From contig NZ_BSNN01000001.1 of assembly GCF_030160015.1 (NCBI RefSeq), positions 95,459 through 159,458 on the forward strand: 64,000 nucleotides of DNA, read 5' to 3'. The notes below the pieces were generated by a model. It was not told the origin of the DNA, did not search any database, and saw nothing but the letters and a program-made list of their open reading frames with translations. This stretch comes from Amylibacter marinus. GTDB taxonomy: Bacteria; Pseudomonadota; Alphaproteobacteria; Rhodobacterales; Rhodobacteraceae. Within the stretch, counting starts at the first letter, position 1. Each line of letters begins with the position of its first letter. The position numbers and the translations under genes are program-made. Below, in pieces: positions 1 through 9,382 of this stretch.

Positions 1-973
1 GATTTTCAACCTCGATCACCTTGCCACCCAAACGAGGGCCGTTGGGAATAATAATTTGGGCCTTGCCCACTTTCTCGCGCTCTGACTGGTTTGCCATATC
101 TTCATATGCGGAAATACGCGCCTTGGATTTCGCCTGACGGGCCTTGGCCCCTTGGCGCATCCATTGCAATTCGCGTTCTAGTGTTTTCTGGCGAGATTTA
201 TCCTCTTTGGCCTCTTGTTGCAGGCGCTTGGCCTTTTGTTCGACCCAGGATGAGTAGTTGCCCTCATAGGGGATGCCGCGTCCGCGATCCAACTCCAGAA
301 TCCAAGAGGTGATATCATCCAAGAAGTAGCGGTCGTGGGTTACGATCAGGATGGTGCCCTTGTAATTCATCAGGTGGTTTTGCAACCATGCAATTGTTTC
401 GGCATCTAGGTGGTTGGTTGGCTCATCGAGCAACAACATATCTGGTGCCTCGAGTAGGAGTTTGCACAATGCTACGCGGCGCTTTTCACCACCCGAAAGG
501 GTTGCAACATTTGCATCATCCGCAGGACAACGCAAAGCCTCCATGGCAATATCGATGCTGGCATCAAGATTCCACAAATCCTCGGCATCAATCTGATCTT
601 GAAGTCTGGCCATTTCATCGGCGGTTTCATCCGAATAATTCATGGCCAGTTCGTTGTATTTGTCTAGCACTGCCTTTTTGGTGGCAACAGCCAGCATTAC
701 ATTGTCACGCACCGATAGAGTTTCGTCCAATGTAGGCTCTTGGGGCAGGTAGCCAACGGTTGCGCCCTCGGCGGCCCATGCTTCACCGGTGAAATCTTTG
801 TCAATTCCAGCCATGATGCGCATCAAGGTTGATTTACCTGTACCGTTCACGCCCACAACGCCGATTTTAACGCCCGGCAGGAACGATAGCTTTACATTTT
901 CAAAGCATTTCTTGCCGCCTGGATAGGTTTTTGAAACGCCATCCATGTGGTAAACATATTGATAAGAGGCCAT
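1..973 (-). CDS. ettA: Energy-dependent translational throttle protein EttA (ABC-F ATPase), 3' end outside window
   Basis: N-terminal 324 residues of an ABC-F protein; the gene runs off the left edge. The ATG at 971-973 opens MASYQYVYHMDG, typical of EttA. Translating the minus strand shows a Walker A (VGVNGTGKST), the ABC signature LSGGEKRRVA, a Walker B followed by DEPTNHLD, an H-loop VTHDRYFLD, then GRGIPYEGNYSSW and the charged inter-domain linker. ABC-F proteins have two ABC domains and no membrane part; EttA binds the ribosomal E site and gates entry into elongation according to ATP/ADP. The second ABC domain is not in the window. Confidence 0.93.
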   Translation of the reverse strand, partial: MASYQYVYHMDGVSKTYPGGKKCFENVKLSFLPGVKIGVVGVNGTGKSTLMRIMAGIDKDFTGEAWAAEGATVGYLPQEPTLDETLSVRDNVMLAVATKKAVLDKYNELAMNYSDETADEMARLQDQIDAEDLWNLDASIDIAMEALRCPADDANVATLSGGEKRRVALCKLLLEAPDMLLLDEPTNHLDAETIAWLQNHLMNYKGTILIVTHDRYFLDDITSWILELDRGRGIPYEGNYSSWVEQKAKRLQQEAKEDKSRQKTLERELQWMRQGAKARQAKSKARISAYEDMANQSEREKVGKAQIIIPNGPRLGGKVIEVEN

Positions 974-1153
974 TGGGGATGCTCCGCAGATAGGTGTTGT
1001 TCACGTTTGTGATTTTCGCCTTGATACTGTGTGGGCGGCTGGGGGGCAAGATGGGTTATTGCGGGGTGTTTGGGGGGAAGAGTTTCATTGCTATCACTTT
1101 GCTAAATTTAACAAAGCCTAGCAACCTTGGCGGGTGTTTGCAAAGGGCGGTTT

Positions 1154-1184
1154 GCCCTGCCACAAGGGGGAGACGCGGCAGGGC
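1154..1184 (-). terminator. Inverted repeat downstream of the small secreted-protein gene
   Basis: Perfect 8-bp arms GCCCTGCC (1154-1161) and GGCAGGGC (1177-1184) lie just beyond the stop of the minus-strand gene ending at 1201. No clean T tract follows on that strand, so a role as terminator is only inferred. The rest of 974-1200 shows no convincing gene. Confidence 0.3.
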
Positions 1185-1200
1185 GGGAATAGAACGTCGC

Positions 1201-1437
1201 TTATTCAGCTGAATTCGTGCAAATTTCAGCCTGTGCGTTTGAGGGTACACAGGGGCGTTCTATGTTCTGGTTTGCTAGATCCTTTGCCGTATTTCCGCGT
1301 GCCTTGAAAATAGAGAAATCGAAGGGCTTTTCAAAAGGCTTTGAAGATTTGGGGAAGGTATAGCTTGGGTTCACATCTAATGCGAAGGCGGCATTAGAAA
1401 GTAAAAGAAGGGCGGCGGCGATAACAGGTGTTTTCAT
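1201..1437 (-). CDS. Small secreted protein of unknown function
   Basis: 78 residues from the ATG at 1435-1437, chosen because a GGAG ribosome site sits about 8 bases upstream and because it begins directly with a signal peptide (MKTPVIAAALLLLSNAAFA, cleavage likely after AFA). An ATG 21 codons further upstream would put 21 non-signal residues first. The mature part (about 58 aa) has two cysteines near the end (RPCVPS, EICTN) that could pair in the periplasm. I do not recognise the family. It is divergent from the LysR gene at 1558, so it may be that regulator's target (inference). Confidence 0.6.
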   Translation of the reverse strand: MKTPVIAAALLLLSNAAFALDVNPSYTFPKSSKPFEKPFDFSIFKARGNTAKDLANQNIERPCVPSNAQAEICTNSAE

Positions 1438-1519
1438 ATCATTCTCCATTGTCAGAGCGCGGGGAGGAGCCTGCGCCCCACCGATATAAGGTGTTCCCAT
1501 TTTGGCGAAAATATCTTAT

Positions 1520-1533
1520 TATCAAATTTGATA
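1520..1533. promoter_or_regulatory. 14-bp perfect palindrome, candidate LysR operator
   Basis: TATCAAATTTGATA is its own reverse complement and lies 24 bases before the LysR start codon, in the intergenic space shared with the divergent small secreted protein. LysR regulators usually bind dyads with TA-rich ends in the divergent promoter, so autoregulation plus control of the neighbour is a reasonable inference. Confidence 0.5.
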
Positions 1534-1557
1534 GTTCTAAAAAATCGAGTAATTGAA

Positions 1558-2475
1558 ATGTTGCCAAATCTAAAATCTCTTGGGGTGTTTGCAAAGGTCG
1601 CTGAAACCGGAAGTTTCGCCGCCGCTGCTAAGGTTCTGAATATTTCTGCCCCAGTGGTTAGCCAACATATTTCGCAGCTAGAGAAAAACCTGGATACAGC
1701 CTTGGTCTATCGCTCGACGCGATCTCTAACGTTGACGGTATCGGGGGAAAAGCTGGCCGCACACGCGCGCGATATGCTCGATGCCGCGGAAACTGGTTTA
1801 GAAGAGTTACAGGATGATATCAAAGAGCATTCCGGTGTTTTGACAATGACAATGCCCAGCTTTCTTGCGGCTCCAAAATTCACCCGTGTATTAAAGGAGT
1901 TTTCAGACGCTCATCCAAAGATTTTGGTCGAAGTCTCCTATTCAACCGAATTTGTGAATTTGATCGATAATGGGTTTGACATGGCTATTCGGGTCGGACA
2001 GATGCCAGATAGTAATCTTCGCGCGCGAAAGTTGATGGATGGTCATGGCTGTTTGTATGCCAGTCCCGAATTGATTGAAAAACATGGTTGCCCGCAAAAA
2101 CCCGAGGATTTGGAAGCTTTTGGGTTCCCTTGGATCGGGGCGTTTCGTTGGAGTGGCGAGTGGTGTTTGCAGAATGTGGACGATCCAGAAAAACATTTCA
2201 AACCCAAGATCGAGGGGCCATTCCACATGGATAATGGTGAAGCAGAAAAACAAATGGCGCTGATTTCGGGCGGCATTGCAATTATGCCTGAAATGTATGT
2301 TACCCAAGAGTTGGCGGAGGGCAGCTTGGTACGTGTTCTACCCGATTGGACCACTGATCCCGTTGGCGTTTATGCTGTCTGGCCGCAAAACGCTGGTAAG
2401 CGTAGCCTAACAAAACTATTCGTGGATTTTCTGACGCAAAACAGCATTCTGATGGACGAGGTGCTCGGCCCTTAA
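1558..2475 (+). CDS. LysR family transcriptional regulator
   Basis: 305 residues from the ATG at 1558; an upstream in-frame alternative start at 1528 would overlap the palindromic operator. Residues 1-60 form the winged helix-turn-helix (LGVFAKVAETGSFAAAAK, then SAPVVSQHISQLEKNL). The rest is a periplasmic-binding-like effector domain, with the usual GFDMAIRVGQMPDS stretch seen in the CrgA/AaeR-like branch. It binds DNA in the cytoplasm and responds to an unknown small molecule. Target unknown; the divergent gene at 1201-1437 is the best guess. Confidence 0.85.
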   Translation: MLPNLKSLGVFAKVAETGSFAAAAKVLNISAPVVSQHISQLEKNLDTALVYRSTRSLTLTVSGEKLAAHARDMLDAAETGLEELQDDIKEHSGVLTMTMPSFLAAPKFTRVLKEFSDAHPKILVEVSYSTEFVNLIDNGFDMAIRVGQMPDSNLRARKLMDGHGCLYASPELIEKHGCPQKPEDLEAFGFPWIGAFRWSGEWCLQNVDDPEKHFKPKIEGPFHMDNGEAEKQMALISGGIAIMPEMYVTQELAEGSLVRVLPDWTTDPVGVYAVWPQNAGKRSLTKLFVDFLTQNSILMDEVLGP

Positions 2476-2541
2476 GGGGTAATTCAGGGTTTCACTCTGA
2501 ATAATTGCCTAGTATATATGACAAAAATAAAGAGCGACGCT

Positions 2542-3144
2542 ATGAAAACCGGTTTTCCAATTGCAACGGACGGCTTGCGGATCGGATTGCTTGGCGGGTC
2601 GTTCGATCCTCCTCATTCTGGTCACGTACACATTTCGCGCTGGGCGCTGAAGGAATTTGGGCTAGACCAAGTTTGGTGGCTGGTAAGCCCGGGCAACCCT
2701 TTGAAGAGTGAAGGGCCGGCAGATCTGGATCGCAGGTTGGATGCTTGTCAAACATTGCTGGATCATCCGCGGATCATTGTTACCGACTTAGAAAGGCAAT
2801 TTAACACCCGCTACACCGCAGAAACATTACAGGCAATCACCAGCCGCTATACCAGCCAAAGGTTCGTGTGGTTGATGGGCGCTGATAATTTAGCCAGCTT
2901 TCACAAGTGGGATCGTTGGGATGAAATCATGCAAATCATGCCAATTGGCGTGATGGCACGCCCAGGCCAACAATTGGCCGCAGGTGGGTCACCTGCTGCG
3001 CGGCGTTTCCGTAGAAATAGGCTCTCGGCGCGACGCTCTACTGCCTTGCCATTTCGCGACGCCCCGTGCTGGTCATTGATTACCGGCCCGATGGACAGCA
3101 TGTCCTCTACAGAAATCCGCCAAAGTGGCAAATGGGTGCGCTAA
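2542..3144 (+). CDS. nadD: Nicotinate-nucleotide adenylyltransferase
   Basis: 200 residues. Adenylates nicotinate mononucleotide with ATP to deaminoNAD in NAD biosynthesis. The nucleotidyltransferase motif GGSFDPPHSGH supplies the two histidines of the (T/H)xGH site. WLMGADNLASFHKW is the substrate-loop region, and the closing SSTEIR is the ISSTxIR motif. Start chosen at 2542 (MKTGFPIATDG) because related proteins begin GFPxA just before LLGGSFDP and a weak AAAGAG site precedes it; an ATG at 2518 adds eight residues and has no visible ribosome site. The stretch between about residue 150 and the SSTEIR motif is unusually rich in Arg. Confidence 0.9.
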   Translation: MKTGFPIATDGLRIGLLGGSFDPPHSGHVHISRWALKEFGLDQVWWLVSPGNPLKSEGPADLDRRLDACQTLLDHPRIIVTDLERQFNTRYTAETLQAITSRYTSQRFVWLMGADNLASFHKWDRWDEIMQIMPIGVMARPGQQLAAGGSPAARRFRRNRLSARRSTALPFRDAPCWSLITGPMDSMSSTEIRQSGKWVR

Positions 3145-3183
3145 GCGATTGACGCACCGCCCCGCGCAGGCCAACCTGTTTCT

Positions 3184-4674
3184 ATGAAAAGCAATTACTC
3201 CAAGCTCATTTTAAGACGCCAATTTTTAGCTGGCCTTCTATCGTCTGGTACGCTTGTGTCCTGTGCACATGCGGCACCACCCCCCAAAAGGCCAACCGAC
3301 CTTACTGGCGCAAAGAGCGCCCGATCTTTGGCGGATGTCATCGGGCAACTGTCGCCCAGTGGCACCCATAGTATTGTCGTTGCCGATGCAGTAACTGGTG
3401 AGGTTTTAGAGGGCAGTCATCCCAATAAAGAACTGCCCCCGGCCAGCGTTGCCAAGATATTTACCGCCAGCTACGCTCTGCGCAACCTTGGGGCGCAGTG
3501 GCGATTTAAAACGCAGCTAATCGCCAGTAGTACCGTAGTAAAACAGGGGATTTTGCAGGGGGATCTAACCTTGGTCGGTGGTGGAGACCCAGCGCTCGAT
3601 ACCAATGGATTGGCCCAGCTTTTGATTGGGCTGCGTGCCCAAGGAATCAAAGGGATTAGCGGTAGGTTCATGGTATATGGTGGCTCATTGCCCTATCAGC
3701 GCGTTTTAGATCGCGATCAGCCAGATTATGTAGGATATAATCCCAGTATTTCGGGGCTTAACCTTAACTTTAACCGTGTATTTTTTGAGTGGAAACGCAA
3801 GGGCACCGATTATGGAATAACCCTAAGCGCTAAAACTTCGGGCTATAAACCTATAATCGAGGGTATCGAAGTGAAGCCGATCGAGCGCGATACCCCAACC
3901 TATAAATATGCTCAATCAGGAGGGGTAGAGCGGTGGAGCGTCGCACGCGGAGATTTAGGTGGTGGGGGCAATCGCTGGTTGCCGGTTCGAGACCCTGCGC
4001 GATATGCTGGCGAGGTTTTGCAGATATTGGGCAAAAACTTCGAAGTAGCTTTACCAGGTGTACAGGTTCGTAAAACCGCGCCTATTGGCCATGTATTGGC
4101 GGAGGATCACAGTCAAGCTTTGGCTAAAACGGTGCAATCGATGCTAAAATTTTCCAATAATTTGATGGCAGAAACCATCGGGTTGACCAGCAGTATTGAA
4201 CGGGCAGCCAAGCCTAGAAGTGTGGCGGATAGCGCCGCTGTTATGAGTCGTTGGCTTGTGGCAAATTACGCAGCAGATAGCATCCAAATGGTAGATCATT
4301 CGGGCCTACGCGAAGACAGCCGCGTATCCGCGCGGGATATGGCAAAGGTTTTACAGGGAATAGGCTGGGACGGCGGTATTCGAGGATTGCTGAAGCCAGT
4401 AGAATTGCGCAACCAAAACTGGAAGAAGGCGCCAATAAAGGGGGCTGATATCGTCGCGAAAACCGGTACGTTGAATTTCACATCTGCGTTGTCTGGCTAT
4501 ATGGAAACACCACGGGGTCGGCAGCTGGTGTTTGCTATATTTACTGTAGATCTGAAGCAGCGTGCCAAAATTCCAAAATCACAACGGGATCGCGCCCCCG
4601 GAGCACCGGGCTGGGCCCGCAGGTCTCGGATAATGCAGCACCAATTGTTAGCGCGCTGGGCGCGTATGTATTAG
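3184..4674 (+). CDS. dacB: D-alanyl-D-alanine carboxypeptidase/endopeptidase, PBP4 type (peptidase S13)
   Basis: 496 residues. Trims or cuts peptidoglycan cross-links in the periplasm. All three penicillin-binding motifs are visible: SVAK (SxxK, in ELPPASVAKIFTA), SNN (SxN, in LKFSNNLMAE) and KTG (in VAKTGTLNFTS). The N-terminus has a twin-arginine-like RRQFLAG followed by a hydrophobic stretch and VSCAHA, so export by Tat or as a lipoprotein are both possible. The insert between SxxK and SxN is long, as in PBP4. It starts 39 bases after nadD, and its stop is one base from the convergent gene's stop. Confidence 0.9.
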   Translation: MKSNYSKLILRRQFLAGLLSSGTLVSCAHAAPPPKRPTDLTGAKSARSLADVIGQLSPSGTHSIVVADAVTGEVLEGSHPNKELPPASVAKIFTASYALRNLGAQWRFKTQLIASSTVVKQGILQGDLTLVGGGDPALDTNGLAQLLIGLRAQGIKGISGRFMVYGGSLPYQRVLDRDQPDYVGYNPSISGLNLNFNRVFFEWKRKGTDYGITLSAKTSGYKPIIEGIEVKPIERDTPTYKYAQSGGVERWSVARGDLGGGGNRWLPVRDPARYAGEVLQILGKNFEVALPGVQVRKTAPIGHVLAEDHSQALAKTVQSMLKFSNNLMAETIGLTSSIERAAKPRSVADSAAVMSRWLVANYAADSIQMVDHSGLREDSRVSARDMAKVLQGIGWDGGIRGLLKPVELRNQNWKKAPIKGADIVAKTGTLNFTSALSGYMETPRGRQLVFAIFTVDLKQRAKIPKSQRDRAPGAPGWARRSRIMQHQLLARWARMY

Positions 4675-4675
4675 A

Positions 4676-5947
4676 TTATCTAAACTTTCTTGGAACTGAC
4701 TGGGCGATCTTTTTGTTGATGGATCCCATGGACCAGCCAGTAATATCTGCGAGCATTTGTGCCTCGTGCTGAATGTCGCGGCGCTTACGTGTGATGTAAT
4801 CTTTGGCCATTGGGCAATTCATCGCTCCTGTGAAAGGCTGGTTCATCACATAGCGCCCTTGGAAGTTTGCGCGGTTTTTGGTTTCTTTGAATTCAAGGTC
4901 TTGTTGCATTGTGTCCTTGGAATATCGGGCATGTAGGCGCGTGACAAACACATCGCGTGCGGGACCTTTGGTCTGGCCTTTTAGCCAATCGACGCCAAGC
5001 TCTTGTAGCTGTGCCACTGATAGTGGATCCGCGGCACAGGGGTCACACCACGCCATATCCCATGCATATTCCATGACAATACCCGATTTTCCTACAGACT
5101 TGGCAAACATCGATTTGTAGAAATTCGCGAATTCGGATTCCACAAAGCTGGGGATATTCACATTACTAGGAATTTTTTTGGTGGCGTAATTTTTGGTTTC
5201 TACCTGACCTGTGCGTGTTAGGGCCAGCATCAGCATATCTTGGGTGCCCGCGGAATTCACCTTGCCCAATTGAATGGGCAACATGAATTTCGAGGATTTG
5301 AATTTTATCTGCAGGGGCTCTAGCTCAATATACTTGGATTTTGCATGGCGTATTAGATTTACCCGAGCAACGAAAAATTTCATCCCGTTTTTGATGTAGT
5401 GGTCTAGCGCAGGTTCTGCGCCATCGGGAATTTTATAGTTTTCTTGGCGAAGGAATGTAACAAGCCCATTGCTTTGTTTCGCTGCTAGAATTGATATATC
5501 ATAAATGCCAACTGCATATTCGGCCTTTATCGTAACACCCAATGCACGCGCTCCTGCCTTGCGTTTTGCGGCAGCCCCCTTTTTCATTGGTGCGCTGCTC
5601 AATACTGTTTCAAGAACAATGGGTGGCCGGCAGGGGTCGTTATCGAAATATTCGACTAATCTCGGAGCAGTGTAGGCATCAAGGTGGTTCACGGTCTTGG
5701 TTGAAACGGTCTTGACCTGTTCACGCTTCAGCACCTTGGGGGTGGGGACGATCATCGCGAAATCTTTGGCTGGCCCGCGGTAATCCGAAGACATCGTAAT
5801 GGTGGATTTACGCCCATCACGCACGAAAATAACCTTCGATGCTTCGTTGAACAGCTCTCCATCGGCCTTGGCCACATAGAAACCGCAAAAGGCGTTGGCC
5901 GAGTTGGCCACCGCGACGAATGCTATTAAAATTGCAAACAAGCGCAT
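4676..5947 (-). CDS. DUF2330 domain-containing secreted protein
   Basis: 423 residues with a clear signal peptide (MRLFAILIAFVAVANSANA, cut before FCGFYV). The start of the mature protein, CGFYVAKADGELFNEASKV, and the MIVPTPKV segment are what I know from DUF2330 proteins, which are exported and uncharacterised. Cysteines near CDPCAAD and MNCPMAK could form disulfides. Convergent with dacB with a single base between stop codons. No function can be assigned. Confidence 0.75.
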   Translation of the reverse strand: MRLFAILIAFVAVANSANAFCGFYVAKADGELFNEASKVIFVRDGRKSTITMSSDYRGPAKDFAMIVPTPKVLKREQVKTVSTKTVNHLDAYTAPRLVEYFDNDPCRPPIVLETVLSSAPMKKGAAAKRKAGARALGVTIKAEYAVGIYDISILAAKQSNGLVTFLRQENYKIPDGAEPALDHYIKNGMKFFVARVNLIRHAKSKYIELEPLQIKFKSSKFMLPIQLGKVNSAGTQDMLMLALTRTGQVETKNYATKKIPSNVNIPSFVESEFANFYKSMFAKSVGKSGIVMEYAWDMAWCDPCAADPLSVAQLQELGVDWLKGQTKGPARDVFVTRLHARYSKDTMQQDLEFKETKNRANFQGRYVMNQPFTGAMNCPMAKDYITRKRRDIQHEAQMLADITGWSMGSINKKIAQSVPRKFR

Positions 5948-6008
5948 AATCTATCCCTTAAATATCTGGGTGGAGTTTACGCGCCTGAGTACGAAAATCA
6001 AGGAGGTG

Positions 6009-6434
6009 TTATTCCACCAAATGCCGTGCTCGCGCGCCGCGTTCAATGGCCGCGGTATGCAGGCGCGAAATGTTCAGCTCGTAGCGGGCTTCTTGTAAAA
6101 ACCGCAATTCCTCTTCGCGCAGGCGGCCATCGGATGCGGTAACATCACAGCACAAGGCATAGGCCGTTTCATACAGCTTTTCAGGCAATGATGCCTTAAC
6201 CAAACCAAAGAGTGCATCGAGGCCGTCTTCGTTTTCGAGCAAGTCAAACACCGAATTTGAAACCGTGCTTAGGTGATCAATATTGTAATCAGAGAAAACG
6301 GGCAGATAATTCACGATCCGCTCGATTGAAAGTAATTCGATGGTCTTAATGGCTTGATCCGAAACAGAGGCTGCCACCATCATTGCCACAAGAGCGTCTT
6401 GGGGGGACCATGGTGCTGGAGAGTTCTCTGTCAT
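6009..6434 (-). CDS. TerB-like domain protein
   Basis: 141 residues from the ATG at 6432-6434 (MTENSPAPWSPQDALVAMM); longer in-frame starts would run back into lysS and lack support. All-helical, acidic, with two repeats of the pattern 'A...VAASVSDQAI...E' and 'CCDVTASDGRLREEELRFL', the latter being the TerB metal-binding acidic signature. TerB-like proteins are cytoplasmic and linked to tellurite and envelope stress; the single-gene alphaproteobacterial versions have no established role. Divergent from lysS. Confidence 0.65.
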   Translation of the reverse strand: MTENSPAPWSPQDALVAMMVAASVSDQAIKTIELLSIERIVNYLPVFSDYNIDHLSTVSNSVFDLLENEDGLDALFGLVKASLPEKLYETAYALCCDVTASDGRLREEELRFLQEARYELNISRLHTAAIERGARARHLVE

Positions 6435-6541
6435 TTGCGTTACCTTTATGTGGTTTTTGCTTTTTGTTAGGCACAGAATATTGACCCCAAGGGCGTGGGG
6501 CAATAGGGGTTCTGGTGAAAACCTGCTAAAAGAGAAAAAAC

Positions 6542-8188
6542 ATGTCTGATCTGCGCACAGAAGCGATGAAATCAAAAGCTTGGCCCTTTGAGGAGGCGCG
6601 CAAGGTGCTGAAACGCTTGAAGGGCAAGACACCGGAAAAGGGCTTTGTTTTATTCGAAACAGGGTATGGCCCATCTGGCTTGCCGCATATCGGCACCTTT
6701 GGCGAGGTGGCACGTACTGCAATGATTCAGCATGCCTTTGGCGTTATCAGCGACATTCCAACCAAACTGGTATCCTTCAGTGATGATCTAGATGGAATGC
6801 GCAAGGTACCTAGCAATGTGCCAAACCAAGAGATGATGGCAGAGCATATTCAAAAACCCCTGATCGATGTGCCAGATCCCTTTGGGACGCATGATAGTTT
6901 TGGGGCGCATAACAATGCGATGCTACGCCGGTTTTTGGATACATTTGGGTTTGAGTACGAGTTCTATTCCTCGACAGAGTATTACCGCTCCGGCGCGTTT
7001 GACGAAGTTTTGAAACGCGCAGTGGAAAAATATGACGATATCATGGAGGTGATGCTTGCATCCCTACGTGAAGAACGCCGCAAAACCTATTCAATATTCC
7101 TGCCGATCTCGCCCAAAACGGGGCGTGTTTTGTACGTGCCGATGAAATCAGTCGATACCCAAAACCATACCATCACATTTGATGATGAGGATGGTACTGA
7201 AACCACGCTAGCGGTCACCGGTGGCAATGTGAAGTTACAGTGGAAGCCCGATTTTGGAGCACGTTGGGCCGCGTTGAATGTGGATTTCGAAATGTATGGT
7301 AAAGATCATTCAACGAATACGCATATCTACGATAAAATTTGCCGTATTTTGGGCGCGCCCGCGCCCGCGCATTTCTTTTACGAGCTTTTCTTAGATGCGG
7401 AAGGGCACAAAATATCAAAAACCTCGGGTAACGGCGTATCGATTGATCAGTGGTTGACCTATGCCAGCGCGGAAAGTTTGTCGTACTTTATGTATTTAAA
7501 ACCAGGGACCGCAAAGCGTATGCATTTCGATGTGATCCCCAAGGCAGTGGACGAATACCATCAACAGCTAAATGCATACCATACCCAAGATACCAAGGCG
7601 CAGTTGGCCAACCCAGTGTACCACATCCACAAAGGGGATGTGCCCAAATCGGATATGGTTATTTCATTTGCGATGTTGCTGAATTTGGCCTCGGTTTCCA
7701 GTGCAGAGACCAAAGACAAGATGTGGGGATTTATCAACCGGTATGCACCGGATGCGTCTCCTGCAAACAACCCTGTCATGGATCAGGCAGCAGGATTTGC
7801 CGTGCGTTATTACCATGACTTTGTGAAACCTGCCAAAACATTCAGAAAGGCCACCCCCCAAGAGGCGGCAGCATTGGCTGATTTAGCGGCAGGTTTGGCG
7901 GATGCTGAATTGGCAAAAACAATGATTCATAAGAAGAATGCTGATATGGGCAAGGATCCTGTAGATTTATCTGGTTATGATTTAAGCAATGGTGATGACC
8001 TGCAGGCACTGGTTTTTGCAATCGGTAAAAATCATGGTTTTGGCAATTTACGTGACTGGTTTCAGGCCATTTATGAAGTGTTGCTAGGAGCATCCCAAGG
8101 GCCTCGCTTTGGAGGGTTTATTGCATTGTATGGCGTTGCTGAAACGATCAACTTGATACAAGCAGCTCTAAATGGTGATCTAACTTAA
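6542..8188 (+). CDS. lysS: Lysyl-tRNA synthetase, class I
   Basis: 548 residues, the size of archaeal-type class I LysRS used by many alphaproteobacteria instead of the class II enzyme. Charges tRNA-Lys with lysine. The HIGH-like motif is PHIGT at residues 48-52 (within [15 protein letters not shown]) and the KMSKS-like motif is KISKTSGNG near residue 290. The C-terminal half is helical, as expected for the anticodon-binding cage. Starts at an ATG preceded by AAAAGAGAAAAA. Monocistronic as far as can be seen. Confidence 0.95.
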   Translation: MSDLRTEAMKSKAWPFEEARKVLKRLKGKTPEKGFVLFETGYGPSGLPHIGTFGEVARTAMIQHAFGVISDIPTKLVSFSDDLDGMRKVPSNVPNQEMMAEHIQKPLIDVPDPFGTHDSFGAHNNAMLRRFLDTFGFEYEFYSSTEYYRSGAFDEVLKRAVEKYDDIMEVMLASLREERRKTYSIFLPISPKTGRVLYVPMKSVDTQNHTITFDDEDGTETTLAVTGGNVKLQWKPDFGARWAALNVDFEMYGKDHSTNTHIYDKICRILGAPAPAHFFYELFLDAEGHKISKTSGNGVSIDQWLTYASAESLSYFMYLKPGTAKRMHFDVIPKAVDEYHQQLNAYHTQDTKAQLANPVYHIHKGDVPKSDMVISFAMLLNLASVSSAETKDKMWGFINRYAPDASPANNPVMDQAAGFAVRYYHDFVKPAKTFRKATPQEAAALADLAAGLADAELAKTMIHKKNADMGKDPVDLSGYDLSNGDDLQALVFAIGKNHGFGNLRDWFQAIYEVLLGASQGPRFGGFIALYGVAETINLIQAALNGDLT

Positions 8189-8248
8189 ATCAAATTTAAT
8201 CAGTTCTGTGGCTTATTGGGGGAAACTAATAAGTCAGAGAATTGATAG

Positions 8249-9382
8249 ATGCGCTTTTTGCTTTTTGTATTTTTGCTATGCCTACCTTGTTCGGTATTTG
8301 CACAGGTTTGTACGCCCCCTAAATCCACGGTCGATTGCGGCTCGAGAGAGTTCCAATCCTGTGCGATATTGGTGGACGGACGCGAACGAACTTATTGCCA
8401 ACATCTGCCGCAACAAGGAGGTGATTTGCCCGTTATTCTCTCTTATCATGGAGCAGGAGGTAAAGCCAAAGCGCTGGCAAATCTGTGGCGGGAAAGCACA
8501 GAGCAATCCATGATATTGGTTATCCCTGATGCGTCCCCTTCGCGCGTTGATGGTAAATGTTCCTTGGTATGGCGCCAAATCGGGCGTGGGGCGGATACAT
8601 GGAAAGATCTAGCCCAGAACGACAGCTGTTCAGGGGGCCAGTGGACCGATGATCTAAGGTTTACGCAAGTGCTCTTGGATAAGTTTCAACAAGAGCGTCA
8701 GAGTAACGCGTTTTTTGCACTGGGGTTTTCTAACGGTGGGGATTTCATCTATCAACTGTTGCTAACGCGCCAACTTGCTGAGCGGTTCTCGGGATTTGCT
8801 GTTGCCGGTGCTGGGATGACGGAACGAAAAAGGAATGCCAGCAAACAGGAATCCAATTTAGATGGATTCACCCTAAATCAAACGATTAAGCGCCCGTTTT
8901 TGTTTCAAATGGGAACCGAAGACAAAAAAAATATTCCACTTGCCGTGGTGGCCAAGGCTGTAGATGAAAACCCTGCCTGCCAACCCGTTCGCTCGGCTCG
9001 CCATGTCATGGAATGCTTTTATTTTACCCATCTGTCTAAATCAGTTGGTGTGTATGATATGCCCACGATTCGATCGATCACGCGCGATTGGCTGGTGCGA
9101 TTTAATAATGCGAATACCCAGCGCCACGAATCTCTTTACCCCAATTTAGGGGCAGGCCCCGCGCCTGCAGATCAAACGATCACTGTGCGCGAGGACTACT
9201 TTGAACAGGGTACCGAAAGTGCTGCGGTGGCGGTTCTGACAACCCTTGATGGGGGGCATGATTGGCCGGGCTGGGGCGGGAATCGTGCCCCTTGCCCTTC
9301 TCGAAATTGTGATATCAACTTGCTCAGTGAAATCATTCAGTTTTGGCGCGCACATGCGGGAATGTTGCTGCCATTGCCTTAG
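8249..9382 (+). CDS. Secreted alpha/beta-hydrolase esterase, PHB depolymerase/feruloyl-esterase-like (LpqC type)
   Basis: 377 residues with a signal peptide (MRFLLFVFLLCLPCSVFA) and several cysteines suited to the periplasm. The oxyanion region reads VILSYHGAGG, the nucleophile elbow is GFSNGG (Ser in FALGFSNGGDFIY), and HDWPGW near the C-terminus carries the likely catalytic His. This arrangement is that of the esterase/PHB depolymerase family; the substrate cannot be read from the sequence. Its TAG stop overlaps the convergent chrA stop by 4 bases (9379-9382). Confidence 0.75.
   Translation: MRFLLFVFLLCLPCSVFAQVCTPPKSTVDCGSREFQSCAILVDGRERTYCQHLPQQGGDLPVILSYHGAGGKAKALANLWRESTEQSMILVIPDASPSRVDGKCSLVWRQIGRGADTWKDLAQNDSCSGGQWTDDLRFTQVLLDKFQQERQSNAFFALGFSNGGDFIYQLLLTRQLAERFSGFAVAGAGMTERKRNASKQESNLDGFTLNQTIKRPFLFQMGTEDKKNIPLAVVAKAVDENPACQPVRSARHVMECFYFTHLSKSVGVYDMPTIRSITRDWLVRFNNANTQRHESLYPNLGAGPAPADQTITVREDYFEQGTESAAVAVLTTLDGGHDWPGWGGNRAPCPSRNCDINLLSEIIQFWRAHAGMLLPLP

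Noticed and set aside
388..735. 115-aa plus-strand ORF
   Set aside because: Antisense to the ABC-F gene ettA, whose Walker and signature motifs are in the other strand; no family pattern in this frame.
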